Below are positions 34,452 through 42,818 of a DNA stretch of 64,000 bases, one piece after another. The DNA is from Fibrobacter sp. (GTDB taxonomy: Bacteria > Fibrobacterota > Fibrobacteria > Fibrobacterales > Fibrobacteraceae), in the NCBI GenBank assembly GCA_024398965.1, contig JAKSIF010000011.1, forward strand, positions 21,388-85,387, written 5' to 3'. A model generated the notes under the pieces. The model saw nothing but the letters and a program-made list of their open reading frames with translations. It was not told where the DNA came from and searched no databases. A program made the position numbers and the translations under genes. Position 1 is the stretch's first letter; each line of letters begins with the position of its first letter.

Positions 34452-35759
34452 TTACCAGAAGATTCCAGGACGATAAGTTTCTTGTACACGGGGCTTTGCG
34501 TGATCCGGATTCTTTGCGATGTATTCGTCAAAGTCGGCGCGGAACTTGGTGCTGTAGGAAGCAACAGGACCGCCCAGGGAGACGGACAGCGGGCAGATGG
34601 TCACGCCACCAAAGCCACCAGTAAGGCTCTGCATCAGTTCAACGTCGCCATCGTGGCCCTTGCCATCGACGATGAGGTTGAGGATACGGTGCAGAAGACC
34701 GGTACCTTCGCGGCAGGGAGTGCACTGGCCGCAAGATTCGTGGCTGTAGAAGTTACCAAGCACGTTCAGCAGGTCCACCATGTTGTGGGTGTCGTTGATG
34801 ACGATCATTGCACCGGAACCGAACATGGTCTTCATGGAGGCCAGGCATTCGTAGTCCATGGTGGCAACGGCTGCTTCTTCTGCGGTAAGAGGTGCGCAAG
34901 AGGAACCACCGGGGAGCACAGCCTTCAGCTTGCCGCCCACAACGCCACCGGCGTATTCGTTGATCATGGTCATCATGGGAGTACCGAGAGGAGCTTCGTA
35001 CACGCCCGGGTTCTTCACGTCGCCGGAAATGCAGAACACCTTGGTACCGCCTGCACGGGGAGTACCCATCTTAGCGTATTCGCTAGGATCGTGCTTCAGG
35101 ATCCAGGGGAGAGCCATGATAGTTTCCACGTTGTTCACGCAAGTAGGAGACTTCCATGCACCGCTAACTGCCGGGAAAGGCGGCTTAAGGCGGGGCTGAC
35201 CCTTCTGGCCTTCGAGAGAGTTAATGAGAGCGGTTTCTTCACCGCAAATGTAGGCGCCAGCGCCACGGTGCACGAAGATATCGAAGCAGAACTTGGTTCC
35301 GCAGATATTTTCGCCAAGGTAGCCGGCTGCATATGCCTGGTTCAGAGCCTTGTTGAGGGACTCAATGCAAGGGAGGAATTCGCCACGGCAGTAGATGTAT
35401 GCTGCGCGGGAACCCAGAGCCCAAGCGGCGATGATGAGGCCTTCGATCAAGCGGTGGGGATCTTCCAGCATGAGGAAGTGGTCCTTGAAGGTACCGCCTT
35501 CACCTTCGTCAGCGTTCACCACGATGTACACGGGCTTGCCAGTTCCACGAGGCACGAAGCTCCACTTCATACCGGTGGGGAAGCCAGCACCGCCACGGCC
35601 ACGCAGGTTAGAGCGCTGCACGTAGTCGATGAGCTCGAACTGGCTCATGTTGAACAGGCGTTCGGAAATGTTTTCGTAGCCGCCCAGCTTCTTGTAGACT
35701 TCAATGTCCTGGGCGCCCTTGCCGAAGTTTTCAGTACAAACTTTTACGCATTCTGCCAT
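34452..35759 (-). CDS. nuoF: NADH-quinone oxidoreductase subunit F
   Basis: NADH- and FMN-binding subunit with cluster N3, the entry point of electrons. 435 residues. Seen: GRGGAGFPTGMKW (NADH), the FMN-binding GAYICGEETALINSLEG, and SCGQCTPCREGT plus a distal cysteine in TICPLS binding [4Fe-4S]. Two bp after nuoE. Complete, so the operon encodes a NADH-oxidising complex I, not the 11-subunit type lacking E, F and G. Confidence 0.95.
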   Translation of the reverse strand: MAECVKVCTENFGKGAQDIEVYKKLGGYENISERLFNMSQFELIDYVQRSNLRGRGGAGFPTGMKWSFVPRGTGKPVYIVVNADEGEGGTFKDHFLMLEDPHRLIEGLIIAAWALGSRAAYIYCRGEFLPCIESLNKALNQAYAAGYLGENICGTKFCFDIFVHRGAGAYICGEETALINSLEGQKGQPRLKPPFPAVSGAWKSPTCVNNVETIMALPWILKHDPSEYAKMGTPRAGGTKVFCISGDVKNPGVYEAPLGTPMMTMINEYAGGVVGGKLKAVLPGGSSCAPLTAEEAAVATMDYECLASMKTMFGSGAMIVINDTHNMVDLLNVLGNFYSHESCGQCTPCREGTGLLHRILNLIVDGKGHDGDVELMQSLTGGFGGVTICPLSVSLGGPVASYSTKFRADFDEYIAKNPDHAKPRVQETYRPGIFW

Positions 35760-35761
35760 AA

Positions 35762-36826
35762 TTATACCTTCTTCTCTTCAACCGGAGCCGGCTTTTGAGT
35801 GGTAACAGCAACAGCGGAAGGCTTGGCCACGCGTTCGCCGGAGGTAGCGATCATGCGATATTCATCGCCGACCTTGCCTGCAGCATCTACGAATGCCTTG
35901 TCCTTAACGCCGGGTTCGCCAACGGCGACCCAATCATTGCCAGACTTCTTTTCAACAACGATCTTGGTGAATTCCGGAGCGCCCTTCCAAGTGAGGGTTG
36001 CGCCGGTTTCGTCAGCTTCAGCCTTGACGCAAAGAACCGGAGAAGGAGGAGCGTAGTCGGCAACCTGAGGCTTGGCAGTTGCGCCAGGAGCGCCCGGGTG
36101 ACCGCAGTGACCCTTCACGGTACCACCAAGAACATCGTGCTTGGGGACGTTGTTTGCGTGAGCCTTGCACCAGTCGATAATGCGATCGATGGAAGCTTCG
36201 GTAAGAGTAGTGCCACGCTTCATCTTGAGCTGACCGTCGACAACGTCTGTTGCGAAGTCGTCGTTCACCAGCATCATGGGACCGTTGCCGCAAGAACCGA
36301 GGCATTCGACCTGAAGAATGGTGAACATGCCATCGGGAGTGGTTTCGCCAGACTTGATGCCCAGCTTGTTTTCCACATACTTGATGAGGGGCTGTGCGCC
36401 CTTGATGGCGCAGCTGATGTTGCGGCAGAACTGCAACATGAACTTGCCCTTGGGAGCGTGGTTATACATGGTATAGAAAGTAGCGACGCCCATAGCGTGA
36501 GCAGGAGCGCAACCGCAAACGTTTGCTGCCCAGCGGATGCCTTCGGTGGGAACCCAGCCGAATACACCCTGCACAAGCCAAAGCACTTCGAGGAGTGCGC
36601 CCTGGCCTTCGGGGTAGCGGCTCAGCAAGTCAGCGCAACGTTCCTTGATTTCGGGAGTGGACAGCTTGTCAAGCACTTCCTTGGGATTGGGCTGCGGCTG
36701 AGCCGGATGAACGTGACCAAAAGTTTCGGCCGGATCTGCAGTGGCACCAATGGGCTGCTGGGGACGGTCGAACTTCAGGTTATTGTTGGCGACAAAGTGA
36801 ACTGCGCCTTGGATATGTTCTCTCAT
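35762..36826 (-). CDS. nuoE: NADH-quinone oxidoreductase subunit E with C-terminal FN3-like extension
   Basis: Thioredoxin-fold [2Fe-2S] subunit. The core (about residues 50-225) has YPEGQGALLEVLWLVQ, MGVATFYTMY and the cluster ligands in FCRNISC and VECLGSCGNGP. At 354 residues it is twice the usual size. There is an added N-terminal ~48 residues, and after a Gly/Pro linker a ~90-residue C-terminal beta domain (ATLTWKGAPEFTKIVVEKK, DKAFVDAAGKVGDEYRMIA) that reads like a fibronectin type III fold. ATGA overlap with nuoD. Confidence 0.92.
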   Translation of the reverse strand: MREHIQGAVHFVANNNLKFDRPQQPIGATADPAETFGHVHPAQPQPNPKEVLDKLSTPEIKERCADLLSRYPEGQGALLEVLWLVQGVFGWVPTEGIRWAANVCGCAPAHAMGVATFYTMYNHAPKGKFMLQFCRNISCAIKGAQPLIKYVENKLGIKSGETTPDGMFTILQVECLGSCGNGPMMLVNDDFATDVVDGQLKMKRGTTLTEASIDRIIDWCKAHANNVPKHDVLGGTVKGHCGHPGAPGATAKPQVADYAPPSPVLCVKAEADETGATLTWKGAPEFTKIVVEKKSGNDWVAVGEPGVKDKAFVDAAGKVGDEYRMIATSGERVAKPSAVAVTTQKPAPVEEKKV

Positions 36827-38016
36827 CGGTCAAGTTCTCCTGCAATCATGTTGAGGCCAGGCAAGGTGGCCATGGAGTCGGCCAAGGTAAGGCCTTCCAC
36901 CAGTTCGTTAAATGCGGACACGTGAGCAAAGCTGGGGGAACGAACCTTGATACGGTACGGATGACCGGAACCGTCGGCGACGATGGTAAAGCCAAGTTCG
37001 CCGTTAGCGCATTCGGAACCGCAGTAGTATTCGCCCTCAGGAACGCGGATACCTTCGTAGACGCTCTTGAAGCGGCCGATAAGGCCTTCCATATCCTGGT
37101 ATGCCATCTTGTGAGACGGCACGCGGATGCGAGGATCCACGATATCGATGGGGCCCGGAGCAAGACGCTTGATAGCCTGACGAACAATCTTTACAGATTC
37201 TTCGATTTCGGCAAGGCGTACCTGCAGACGGTCGTTGGCGTCACCCTGGGTGCCCACCACAACTTCCCAGTCGTAAGTTTCATAATCGTAGTAAGGTTCA
37301 TCCTTACGGAGGTCGTTTGCAACGCCAGTTGCACGGAGGCAAGGACCAGTCCAGCCGTAGCTGATTGCACGTTCCTTGGAAATCTTACCGATACCAACGG
37401 TACGATCAAGGAAGATACGGTTACGGTCGATACAGGCATGCAGGTCCTTCAGAGCCTTTTCAACAGAATTACAAGCGGCGAGAACTTCTTCTTCGAAGCC
37501 GTTGTAAGTGTCGCGATAGAGGCCACCGATACGGGCATAGCTGTTGGTAAGACGTGCACCAGTCAGCTTTTCCCAAATCAGCATGATTTCTTCACGCGGA
37601 TTGAAGGCGTACATAAAGGGAGTGGTACCGCCCAAGTCCTGGAGAGCAGCAGCGACGCAAATAAAGTGGTCGTTGATGCGGGAAAGTTCATTCACGATAA
37701 CGCGGATGACCTTGTTGCGTTCCGGGATCTCGATGCCGAACATGTTTTCTACAGCGCGGCAGAAAGCAATGTTGTTCATCATTGCGGAGCAGTAGTTAAG
37801 ACGGTCGGTATACGGAAGAGCCTGCTGCCAGGTACCGCGTTCAACCATCTTTTCGAAACCACGATGCATGAAGCCGATTTCATGAACACCGGCCACGATG
37901 GTTTCGCCATCAAGAGCAGTCAGCAAGCGCACGCAGTGGTGAGTTGCCGGATGGGTCGGGCCCACGTTCAGGGCCATCAGGCTCAGCTTTTCGCCATTAG
38001 GATCTAATACGATCAT
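36823..38016 (-). CDS. nuoD: NADH-quinone oxidoreductase subunit D
   Basis: 49-kDa-type subunit, derived from hydrogenase large subunits and forming much of the quinone site. 397 residues. Seen: NVGPTHPATHHCVRLL with the conserved histidine pair, GFMHRGFEKMVERGTW, YTDRLNYCSAMMNN, SHKMAYQDMEGLIGRFK, and the C-terminal DR. It is a separate gene from nuoC, unlike the NuoCD fusion of E. coli. Four-base overlaps with nuoC and nuoE. Confidence 0.95.
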   Translation of the reverse strand: MIVLDPNGEKLSLMALNVGPTHPATHHCVRLLTALDGETIVAGVHEIGFMHRGFEKMVERGTWQQALPYTDRLNYCSAMMNNIAFCRAVENMFGIEIPERNKVIRVIVNELSRINDHFICVAAALQDLGGTTPFMYAFNPREEIMLIWEKLTGARLTNSYARIGGLYRDTYNGFEEEVLAACNSVEKALKDLHACIDRNRIFLDRTVGIGKISKERAISYGWTGPCLRATGVANDLRKDEPYYDYETYDWEVVVGTQGDANDRLQVRLAEIEESVKIVRQAIKRLAPGPIDIVDPRIRVPSHKMAYQDMEGLIGRFKSVYEGIRVPEGEYYCGSECANGELGFTIVADGSGHPYRIKVRSPSFAHVSAFNELVEGLTLADSMATLPGLNMIAGELDR

Positions 38017-38615
38017 CCTTTGATACTCCCTTCAAGAAATTCTTCATCAACAGGGTCAATCTCTTCGGAACGCTGGACAATCTTGTAGCCCTTGGCTTCG
38101 AGACGCTTTTCCAGTTCCGGAACCAGGTAATCGCTGGTGGAGAGCCACTGGCGCTTCTGGGCCGGGTAGTCCTTGCGCAGCGGATGACCAACAAATTCAC
38201 AGTGGTTCAAGATGCGGCGCAGGTCCGGATGACCAACAAATTCAATACCGAACTGGTCGAAGACTTCGCGTTCCAGCCAGTCAGCACTTGCATACAAATC
38301 AGTAATAGTGGGAACCTTGAGGTCGGCTTCGCTGACCAGCACCTTAAGACGGAAGCGACGACCGGCATTGGCAGTGCTCTTCAAAGCATAGGAGACTGCG
38401 AAGCGAGGACCCTCGTGATTGGGGTAAGTCAGGTAGTCGATACCAGCTTCATCCAAGAGCATGTCAAAGGCGTATTCGTTCTTGAGGAACTCTACAGCGG
38501 CGTGGATGTTTTCCTTGGAAACAACAACGCAGGCGTCCCACTTGGCAAGAGGTTCACGCTTGGCGCCGAACTTCTCTTCCAGGAGGGAGACGATGTTTTC
38601 TGCAATATTTTCCAT
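38013..38615 (-). CDS. nuoC: NADH-quinone oxidoreductase subunit C
   Basis: 30-kDa-type hydrophilic subunit. 200 residues. The signature DWLEREVFDQFGIEFVGHPDLRRIL is followed by the PLRKDYP motif. Separate from nuoD, overlapping it by four bases. Begins 3 bp after the nuoB stop. Confidence 0.95.
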   Translation of the reverse strand: MENIAENIVSLLEEKFGAKREPLAKWDACVVVSKENIHAAVEFLKNEYAFDMLLDEAGIDYLTYPNHEGPRFAVSYALKSTANAGRRFRLKVLVSEADLKVPTITDLYASADWLEREVFDQFGIEFVGHPDLRRILNHCEFVGHPLRKDYPAQKRQWLSTSDYLVPELEKRLEAKGYKIVQRSEEIDPVDEEFLEGSIKG

Positions 38616-38618
38616 CTA

Positions 38619-39254
38619 TTACTCCTTCCAAATCTGGACTTTCTTCATAAGGTCCTGCTGCTTTTCAGCAACGAATTCCTTAACGTCAGAAATCTTGGTC
38701 TTGGCCATTTCAGTAGCGCAAGCCTTGGCTTCGGCAGTCTTGGCCTTGATCAGTTCCCACTGTTCCTTGACGCGTTCGGTACGCATCTTCATGAAGGATT
38801 CGTCCTTGATCTTCTTCTGCAGGTCGAACATGGCATCGAAGAAAGCTTCCGGACGGCTGGGGCAACCACCGATATAAACATCAACAGGGATAATATGGTC
38901 AATACCCGGCACGGTGCAGTAGCAGTCATAGAAGCCGCCAGAGCTAGCACAAGCACCCATGGCGATAACCCACTTGGGTTCGGCCATCTGCTCGTACATG
39001 CGCTGCAGAATCGGAGCCTGCTTGTAGGTAATGGTACCAGACACCAGCAGGACGTCGGACTGACGCGGGGTAAAGCGCACGTATTCAGAACCGATACGGG
39101 AAAGGTCGTAACGACCCACTTCGGTACTCATGAATTCGATTGCACAACAAGCCGTACCATAGGGGAACGGCCACAGGGAGTTCGTACGGCCCCAATTGAC
39201 GATGAAGTCAAGGGAGCTCGTAATGAAATTAGGCTTTTCTGCCTCATTTTTCAT
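38619..39254 (-). CDS. nuoB: NADH-quinone oxidoreductase subunit B with C-terminal extension
   Basis: PSST-type subunit binding cluster N2 next to quinone. 211 residues. The cluster ligands are present: the tandem Cys in GTACCAIEFMST, GACASSGGFYDCY and IGGCPSRPEAFFDA. The last ~55 residues are an added charged helix (EQWELIKAKTAEAKACATEM, DVKEFVAEKQQDLMKKVQ), likely coiled coil. GAGG lies eight bases before the ATG. It is first in the operon here; nuoA, normally before nuoB, is absent. Confidence 0.95.
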   Translation of the reverse strand: MKNEAEKPNFITSSLDFIVNWGRTNSLWPFPYGTACCAIEFMSTEVGRYDLSRIGSEYVRFTPRQSDVLLVSGTITYKQAPILQRMYEQMAEPKWVIAMGACASSGGFYDCYCTVPGIDHIIPVDVYIGGCPSRPEAFFDAMFDLQKKIKDESFMKMRTERVKEQWELIKAKTAEAKACATEMAKTKISDVKEFVAEKQQDLMKKVQIWKE

Positions 39255-39562
39255 AGGGGTTACCTCACAAAATTACGGGGGCAAAGATAGAATTTTGAGA
39301 GATTCGACAGTATTTGTAAAAGGAAATCCATCAACCAAGAATAGGCCGTTTTTCGCCAAAAGTTAGTTAAAGCTAATAACAAAGCGTTCAGAAGTCTCCT
39401 ATCTGCTTATCAGTCAACAAGATAGATGATTTTCAAGATTTTGTCATATTTTACTGACGATTTTGTGTTTTCAGAACTTGAAAACCATGTAAACTTTTTT
39501 TACATTTGGCCCGGTTTTGTTTTGGTTTTTGGCTAGGGCATGCTCTGGCCCACTGAGGAAGC
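39255..39562. other. Intergenic region between nuoB and the GGDEF-EAL gene; no nuoA
   Basis: 308 bp with stops in all frames and no NuoA signature (no YECG-type motif). It must hold the nuo promoter (minus strand, perhaps TATCTT near 39285) and that of the GGDEF-EAL gene. The stretch 39420-39530 is very AT-rich, with a run of T and TTTTACA-like sequence. No stable hairpin stands out. Confidence 0.6.
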
Positions 39563-41254
39563 ATGGATTATATACTATGCAGCGATGATTATAGTCTCTT
39601 TAGAGAGAAACTGCTTAACAGGTCAGACTCCTCCATGGAGCTCTTCCGTGCGGTTTCCGAATCCATCGAGACCATCGCTAGAAAATTAAACGCAGGTTTT
39701 ATCGGTTGCGGGCTCATGGCTCCCGCCACTCCCCTCGCCCCCAACGGCGAGAATGGCACCATGACCCTGTTCCACGACAAGAATAAGCTCCCCCAGATTC
39801 CCGTAAAATCGGATTTCGTCCAGGTTACTCCCACCGGCGAAAAGGGCTTCTTTACATTTATTGCACACCCAGTGTCGGGCCATACCTTTACCGAAGACGA
39901 GGTCAAGGCCATCAAGCTGATTGGAATGGACTGCTTCACCTTGGGTGGTCGCGCACGCCTTATCGGCATGGTGCAGAAGGCATCCACCACAGACCTGATG
40001 ACCGGAGCACCGAACCAATCAGGATTTATACAGTTCGCAAACACGCTCCTTTCCCAAAAGAAGCGCAACAATTACGTAGGCCTGTTTATCAACCTCAAGA
40101 ATTTCAAGTATATCAACAAGTCCATGGGCTCCCAGGTCGGTGATACCGCACTCAAGATATACGTGAATATGGCAAGGGCCCAGCTGAAGGAAGATGAATG
40201 CATCGGCCGTCTGGGCGGGGACAACTTCTTTGTTCTCGTAAACAAGGAAAACTCCAAGGATTTTATCGACAAGTTCTCCAACCTGTCCGTAAACCTCAGC
40301 CTTGGTCCCAAGCCTCTGTCCTTCAGAATCCAGGCTCGCATGGGCGTATACAACGTTGCCGAAGGCGACAGCATCGACGAATTGATGCACAATTCCTCCA
40401 TCGCCCTGAACGTAGCCAAGTCCCTACACAGGGACGACATAGCATACTTTACCAGCGATATGCTGATAAAGGCTATCCACCAGAGAGAAATTTCCACAGA
40501 ATTCCACAACGCCATTCGTGAAAAGGAATTCATCGTTTACTACCAGCCTAAGGTAAACCTGGTAACCAAGGAACTCTGCGGATCCGAGGCTCTTGTACGC
40601 TGGCTCAGGCACAAGACCATCGTGCCTCCCATGGACTTCATTCCCATCCTGGAACGAGAAGGCACCATCTGCAACCTGGACTTCTACGTTTTCGAACAAG
40701 TATGCTGCGACATCCAGCAATGGATCTCCGAAGGAATCGACCCGGTTCGTACGTCGGTCAATTTCTCCAAGAACCATCTTTCTAGGCCGGATTTTGCCGA
40801 CAGAATTCTGTCTACCATGGCAAAGCATAACGTCAAGAGTCAGTATATCGAGATTGAACTAACCGAGGTCTCCGACTACGACGACTCTGTCGCCATGCAG
40901 AACTTCGTGGATACCATGCGCAAGAACAACATCAGCGTATCCATCGACGATTTCGGAACCGGCTACTCCACCTTGAACGTCCTGAAGAATTTCAACGTCA
41001 ACGTGATCAAGCTGGACAAGTCACTGCTGGACAATATCGGAAAGGATAAATCCCAAGACGAGGTGGTGGTCAAGAACGTCGTGAACATGGCCCGAGAAAT
41101 GAACAAGGAAGTCATTGCCGAAGGTGTTGAAAGCGAAGTACAGGCCGAATTCCTCAAGGGTATTAACTGCACAAACGTTCAAGGATTCTTGTTCGACAAG
41201 CCCCTTACCAACAAGGACTTCAAAAAGCGCCTTACAGGGGAACACGTATACTAA
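39563..41254 (+). CDS. GGDEF-EAL protein, probable c-di-GMP phosphodiesterase
   Basis: 563 residues: an N-terminal ~130-residue sensory region with a GAF-like feel, a GGDEF domain (about 140-300) and an EAL domain (about 310-560). The GGDEF site reads GGDNF (218-222), and no RxxD I-site is seen, so cyclase activity is doubtful. The EAL domain keeps E342-A343-L344, the ELTE, DDFGTGYS, KLDKSL and AEGVE motifs, so hydrolysis of c-di-GMP is likely. No membrane helix or signal peptide, hence cytoplasmic. GAGGAAGC precedes the ATG, and a good terminator follows. Confidence 0.9.
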   Translation: MDYILCSDDYSLFREKLLNRSDSSMELFRAVSESIETIARKLNAGFIGCGLMAPATPLAPNGENGTMTLFHDKNKLPQIPVKSDFVQVTPTGEKGFFTFIAHPVSGHTFTEDEVKAIKLIGMDCFTLGGRARLIGMVQKASTTDLMTGAPNQSGFIQFANTLLSQKKRNNYVGLFINLKNFKYINKSMGSQVGDTALKIYVNMARAQLKEDECIGRLGGDNFFVLVNKENSKDFIDKFSNLSVNLSLGPKPLSFRIQARMGVYNVAEGDSIDELMHNSSIALNVAKSLHRDDIAYFTSDMLIKAIHQREISTEFHNAIREKEFIVYYQPKVNLVTKELCGSEALVRWLRHKTIVPPMDFIPILEREGTICNLDFYVFEQVCCDIQQWISEGIDPVRTSVNFSKNHLSRPDFADRILSTMAKHNVKSQYIEIELTEVSDYDDSVAMQNFVDTMRKNNISVSIDDFGTGYSTLNVLKNFNVNVIKLDKSLLDNIGKDKSQDEVVVKNVVNMAREMNKEVIAEGVESEVQAEFLKGINCTNVQGFLFDKPLTNKDFKKRLTGEHVY

Positions 41255-41290
41255 TTCATTCCGTTTTCTGAAAAAGACTATCGCGGAAAT

Positions 41291-41320
41291 CGTTCCCCGG
41301 ATTGGGGAACGTTTCTTTTT
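41291..41320 (+). terminator. Terminator after the GGDEF-EAL gene
   Basis: Perfect 8-bp stem CGTTCCCC (41291-41298) / GGGGAACG (41104 offset: 41304-41311), loop GGATT, then TTTCTTTTT. The next gene's predicted -10 box (TATATT, 41322-41327) begins right after it. Confidence 0.82.
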
Positions 41321-41334
41321 ATATATTGCAGATT

Positions 41335-41526
41335 ATGAAAAAACTCGTTCACGATAAAACCAAGTGCTTAAGGTGTGCCGGCTGTGTCGGCGTTTGCCAT
41401 AAGCTGGCCCTGGACATGATTGGTCTAGATTTACAGATCGATTACGAAAAATGCGTGCGCTGTGGACTTTGCACCCGCACCTGCCCTGTAGGCGCACTCT
41501 CTATTCAGGAGGTGAACGATGCTTGA
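41335..41526 (+). CDS. 2[4Fe-4S] ferredoxin paired with geranylgeranyl reductase
   Basis: 63-residue two-cluster ferredoxin. Cluster 1: C11, C14, C17 and C50; cluster 2: C40, C43, C46 and C21, as in clostridial-type ferredoxins. The ATG at 41335 is chosen; the upstream in-frame ATG at 41302 lies inside the terminator of the previous gene. TATATT ends seven bases before the ATG and no ribosome binding site is seen, which suggests a leaderless mRNA. The 3' end overlaps the oxidoreductase gene by 8 bp, so it probably delivers electrons to it. Confidence 0.9.
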   Translation: MKKLVHDKTKCLRCAGCVGVCHKLALDMIGLDLQIDYEKCVRCGLCTRTCPVGALSIQEVNDA

Positions 41527-42718
41527 TAATCAGTATGATGTGGTTGTTATCGGCGCCGGTCCCGGCGGATCTGTGGCCGCCCGCAATGTAGCCCGAGCCG
41601 GCTACAAGACTCTCCTTCTGGAAAAACGCGAACGTATCGGTTATCCGGTACGTTGTGGCGAAGCCAGCACCAACCTGGAAGACTTGCAGACATACGGCCC
41701 CATTGACGAAAGCTGCATCGAAAGCATTATCAACGGCCTTTACATCTATGGACCCAATGGCGTAAACATCGAAGTACCCAAGCCCGGTACCGGCATCATG
41801 CTGGATCGAGAAAAGTTCGATCCGTGGCTGGCCAAGCTGGCCGCCGACGATGGCGCTGAGGTCGTCACCTGCGCACGCGCAACCTATGTCGGAGACGTAG
41901 AAGGCGACACCCGCCTTGTACGTGTCGCACTCGGTAAGGGAAACGGAAACGGATCTGTCACCGAAGAAACCACGCAGGAAATCCGTGCAAAGATGGTCAT
42001 TGCCGCAGATGGCGTCGAAAGTCGCATTGGTCGCATGGTCGGTCTCGACAGTCTGCAGAAACCTGGCCTTACCTGTACAGGTATCGACTTCCACGTGAAG
42101 GGCATGCTCACAAAGCCCGACTATCTGACCTTCTGGCAGGGTCACGACTTTATCAACGACGGGTACATCTGGAGTTTCCCGAAGCAGAAGTCCAACATGA
42201 CCAAGTTCGGTGCAGGATTTTTGATTCCCCATAAGGATGAAAACATTTACGACGTCACCATGGAATGGTTGAACAAACTGTTCCCTGGTGCAGAAATCGA
42301 TCATGTAGTCGGCGGTGTTATTCCTGTCAGCAGCACACTGAAGGACTACACTCTGGACCGCTTCGCCCTGGTGGGCGACGCCGCCCATCACACCAATCCG
42401 CTGACAGGCGGCGGCATTGCAGCCGCAATGCGAGCGGGCCGTTTCTGCGCACAAACCGTCGATGAAGGATTCAAGTCCGGCAACCTCTCAAAGCAGTTCC
42501 TCAAGACCTACGAAAAACGTTGCTACGACTACTTTGGCAAAATGCACGATTTCGAGTACAAGTTCCGCAGGTTCCTTCTTGAAATGAATCGCGAAGACCA
42601 GGTTGGTCTTTACAAGGTTCTGCAAGGATTCGCCCTAAGCGGATACAAGAAGAGTGCTTTCCTAAAGACACCCATTCAGACAGCCAAGTACCTGTACAAG
42701 TTCGCAAAGTTCAAGTAA
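41519..42718 (+). CDS. Geranylgeranyl reductase family FAD-dependent oxidoreductase
   Basis: 399-residue flavoprotein. Seen: N-terminal FAD Rossmann motif VVIGAGPGGSVAARNVARAG, EKRERIGYPVRCGEA, MVIAADGVES, and the second FAD motif LVGDAAHHTNPLTGGGIAAAMRAG. Members saturate isoprenoid chains of quinones, chlorophyll or archaeal lipids. In a menaquinone-using bacterium a partly saturated menaquinone or other prenyl lipid is a reasonable but unproven substrate. The overlapping ferredoxin gene supports ferredoxin as electron donor, as in archaeal homologs. AGGAGG-like sequence precedes the ATG. Confidence 0.9.
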   Translation: MLDNQYDVVVIGAGPGGSVAARNVARAGYKTLLLEKRERIGYPVRCGEASTNLEDLQTYGPIDESCIESIINGLYIYGPNGVNIEVPKPGTGIMLDREKFDPWLAKLAADDGAEVVTCARATYVGDVEGDTRLVRVALGKGNGNGSVTEETTQEIRAKMVIAADGVESRIGRMVGLDSLQKPGLTCTGIDFHVKGMLTKPDYLTFWQGHDFINDGYIWSFPKQKSNMTKFGAGFLIPHKDENIYDVTMEWLNKLFPGAEIDHVVGGVIPVSSTLKDYTLDRFALVGDAAHHTNPLTGGGIAAAMRAGRFCAQTVDEGFKSGNLSKQFLKTYEKRCYDYFGKMHDFEYKFRRFLLEMNREDQVGLYKVLQGFALSGYKKSAFLKTPIQTAKYLYKFAKFK

Positions 42719-42762
42719 TATAAGGTGTAGGTAATCCACACGATTCCAATTAAGCTTAACGA

Positions 42763-42790
42763 AAAAGCCTCCCCTACGGGAGGCCTTTTC
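42763..42790. terminator. Bidirectional terminator between convergent genes
   Basis: Stem AAAAGCCTCCC / GGGAGGCCTTTT with a CTAC loop and a one-base bulge, followed by T runs on both strands. Lies between the geranylgeranyl-reductase gene and the convergent oxidoreductase gene. Confidence 0.75.
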
Positions 42791-42818
42791 ATTTTTGAAA
42801 TCCTAGTCCAACTTCGTC

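Noticed and set aside
39563..41254. Active diguanylate cyclase
   Set aside because: The signature is GGDNF rather than GG(D/E)EF; the EAL half keeps its catalytic motifs, so phosphodiesterase is favoured.
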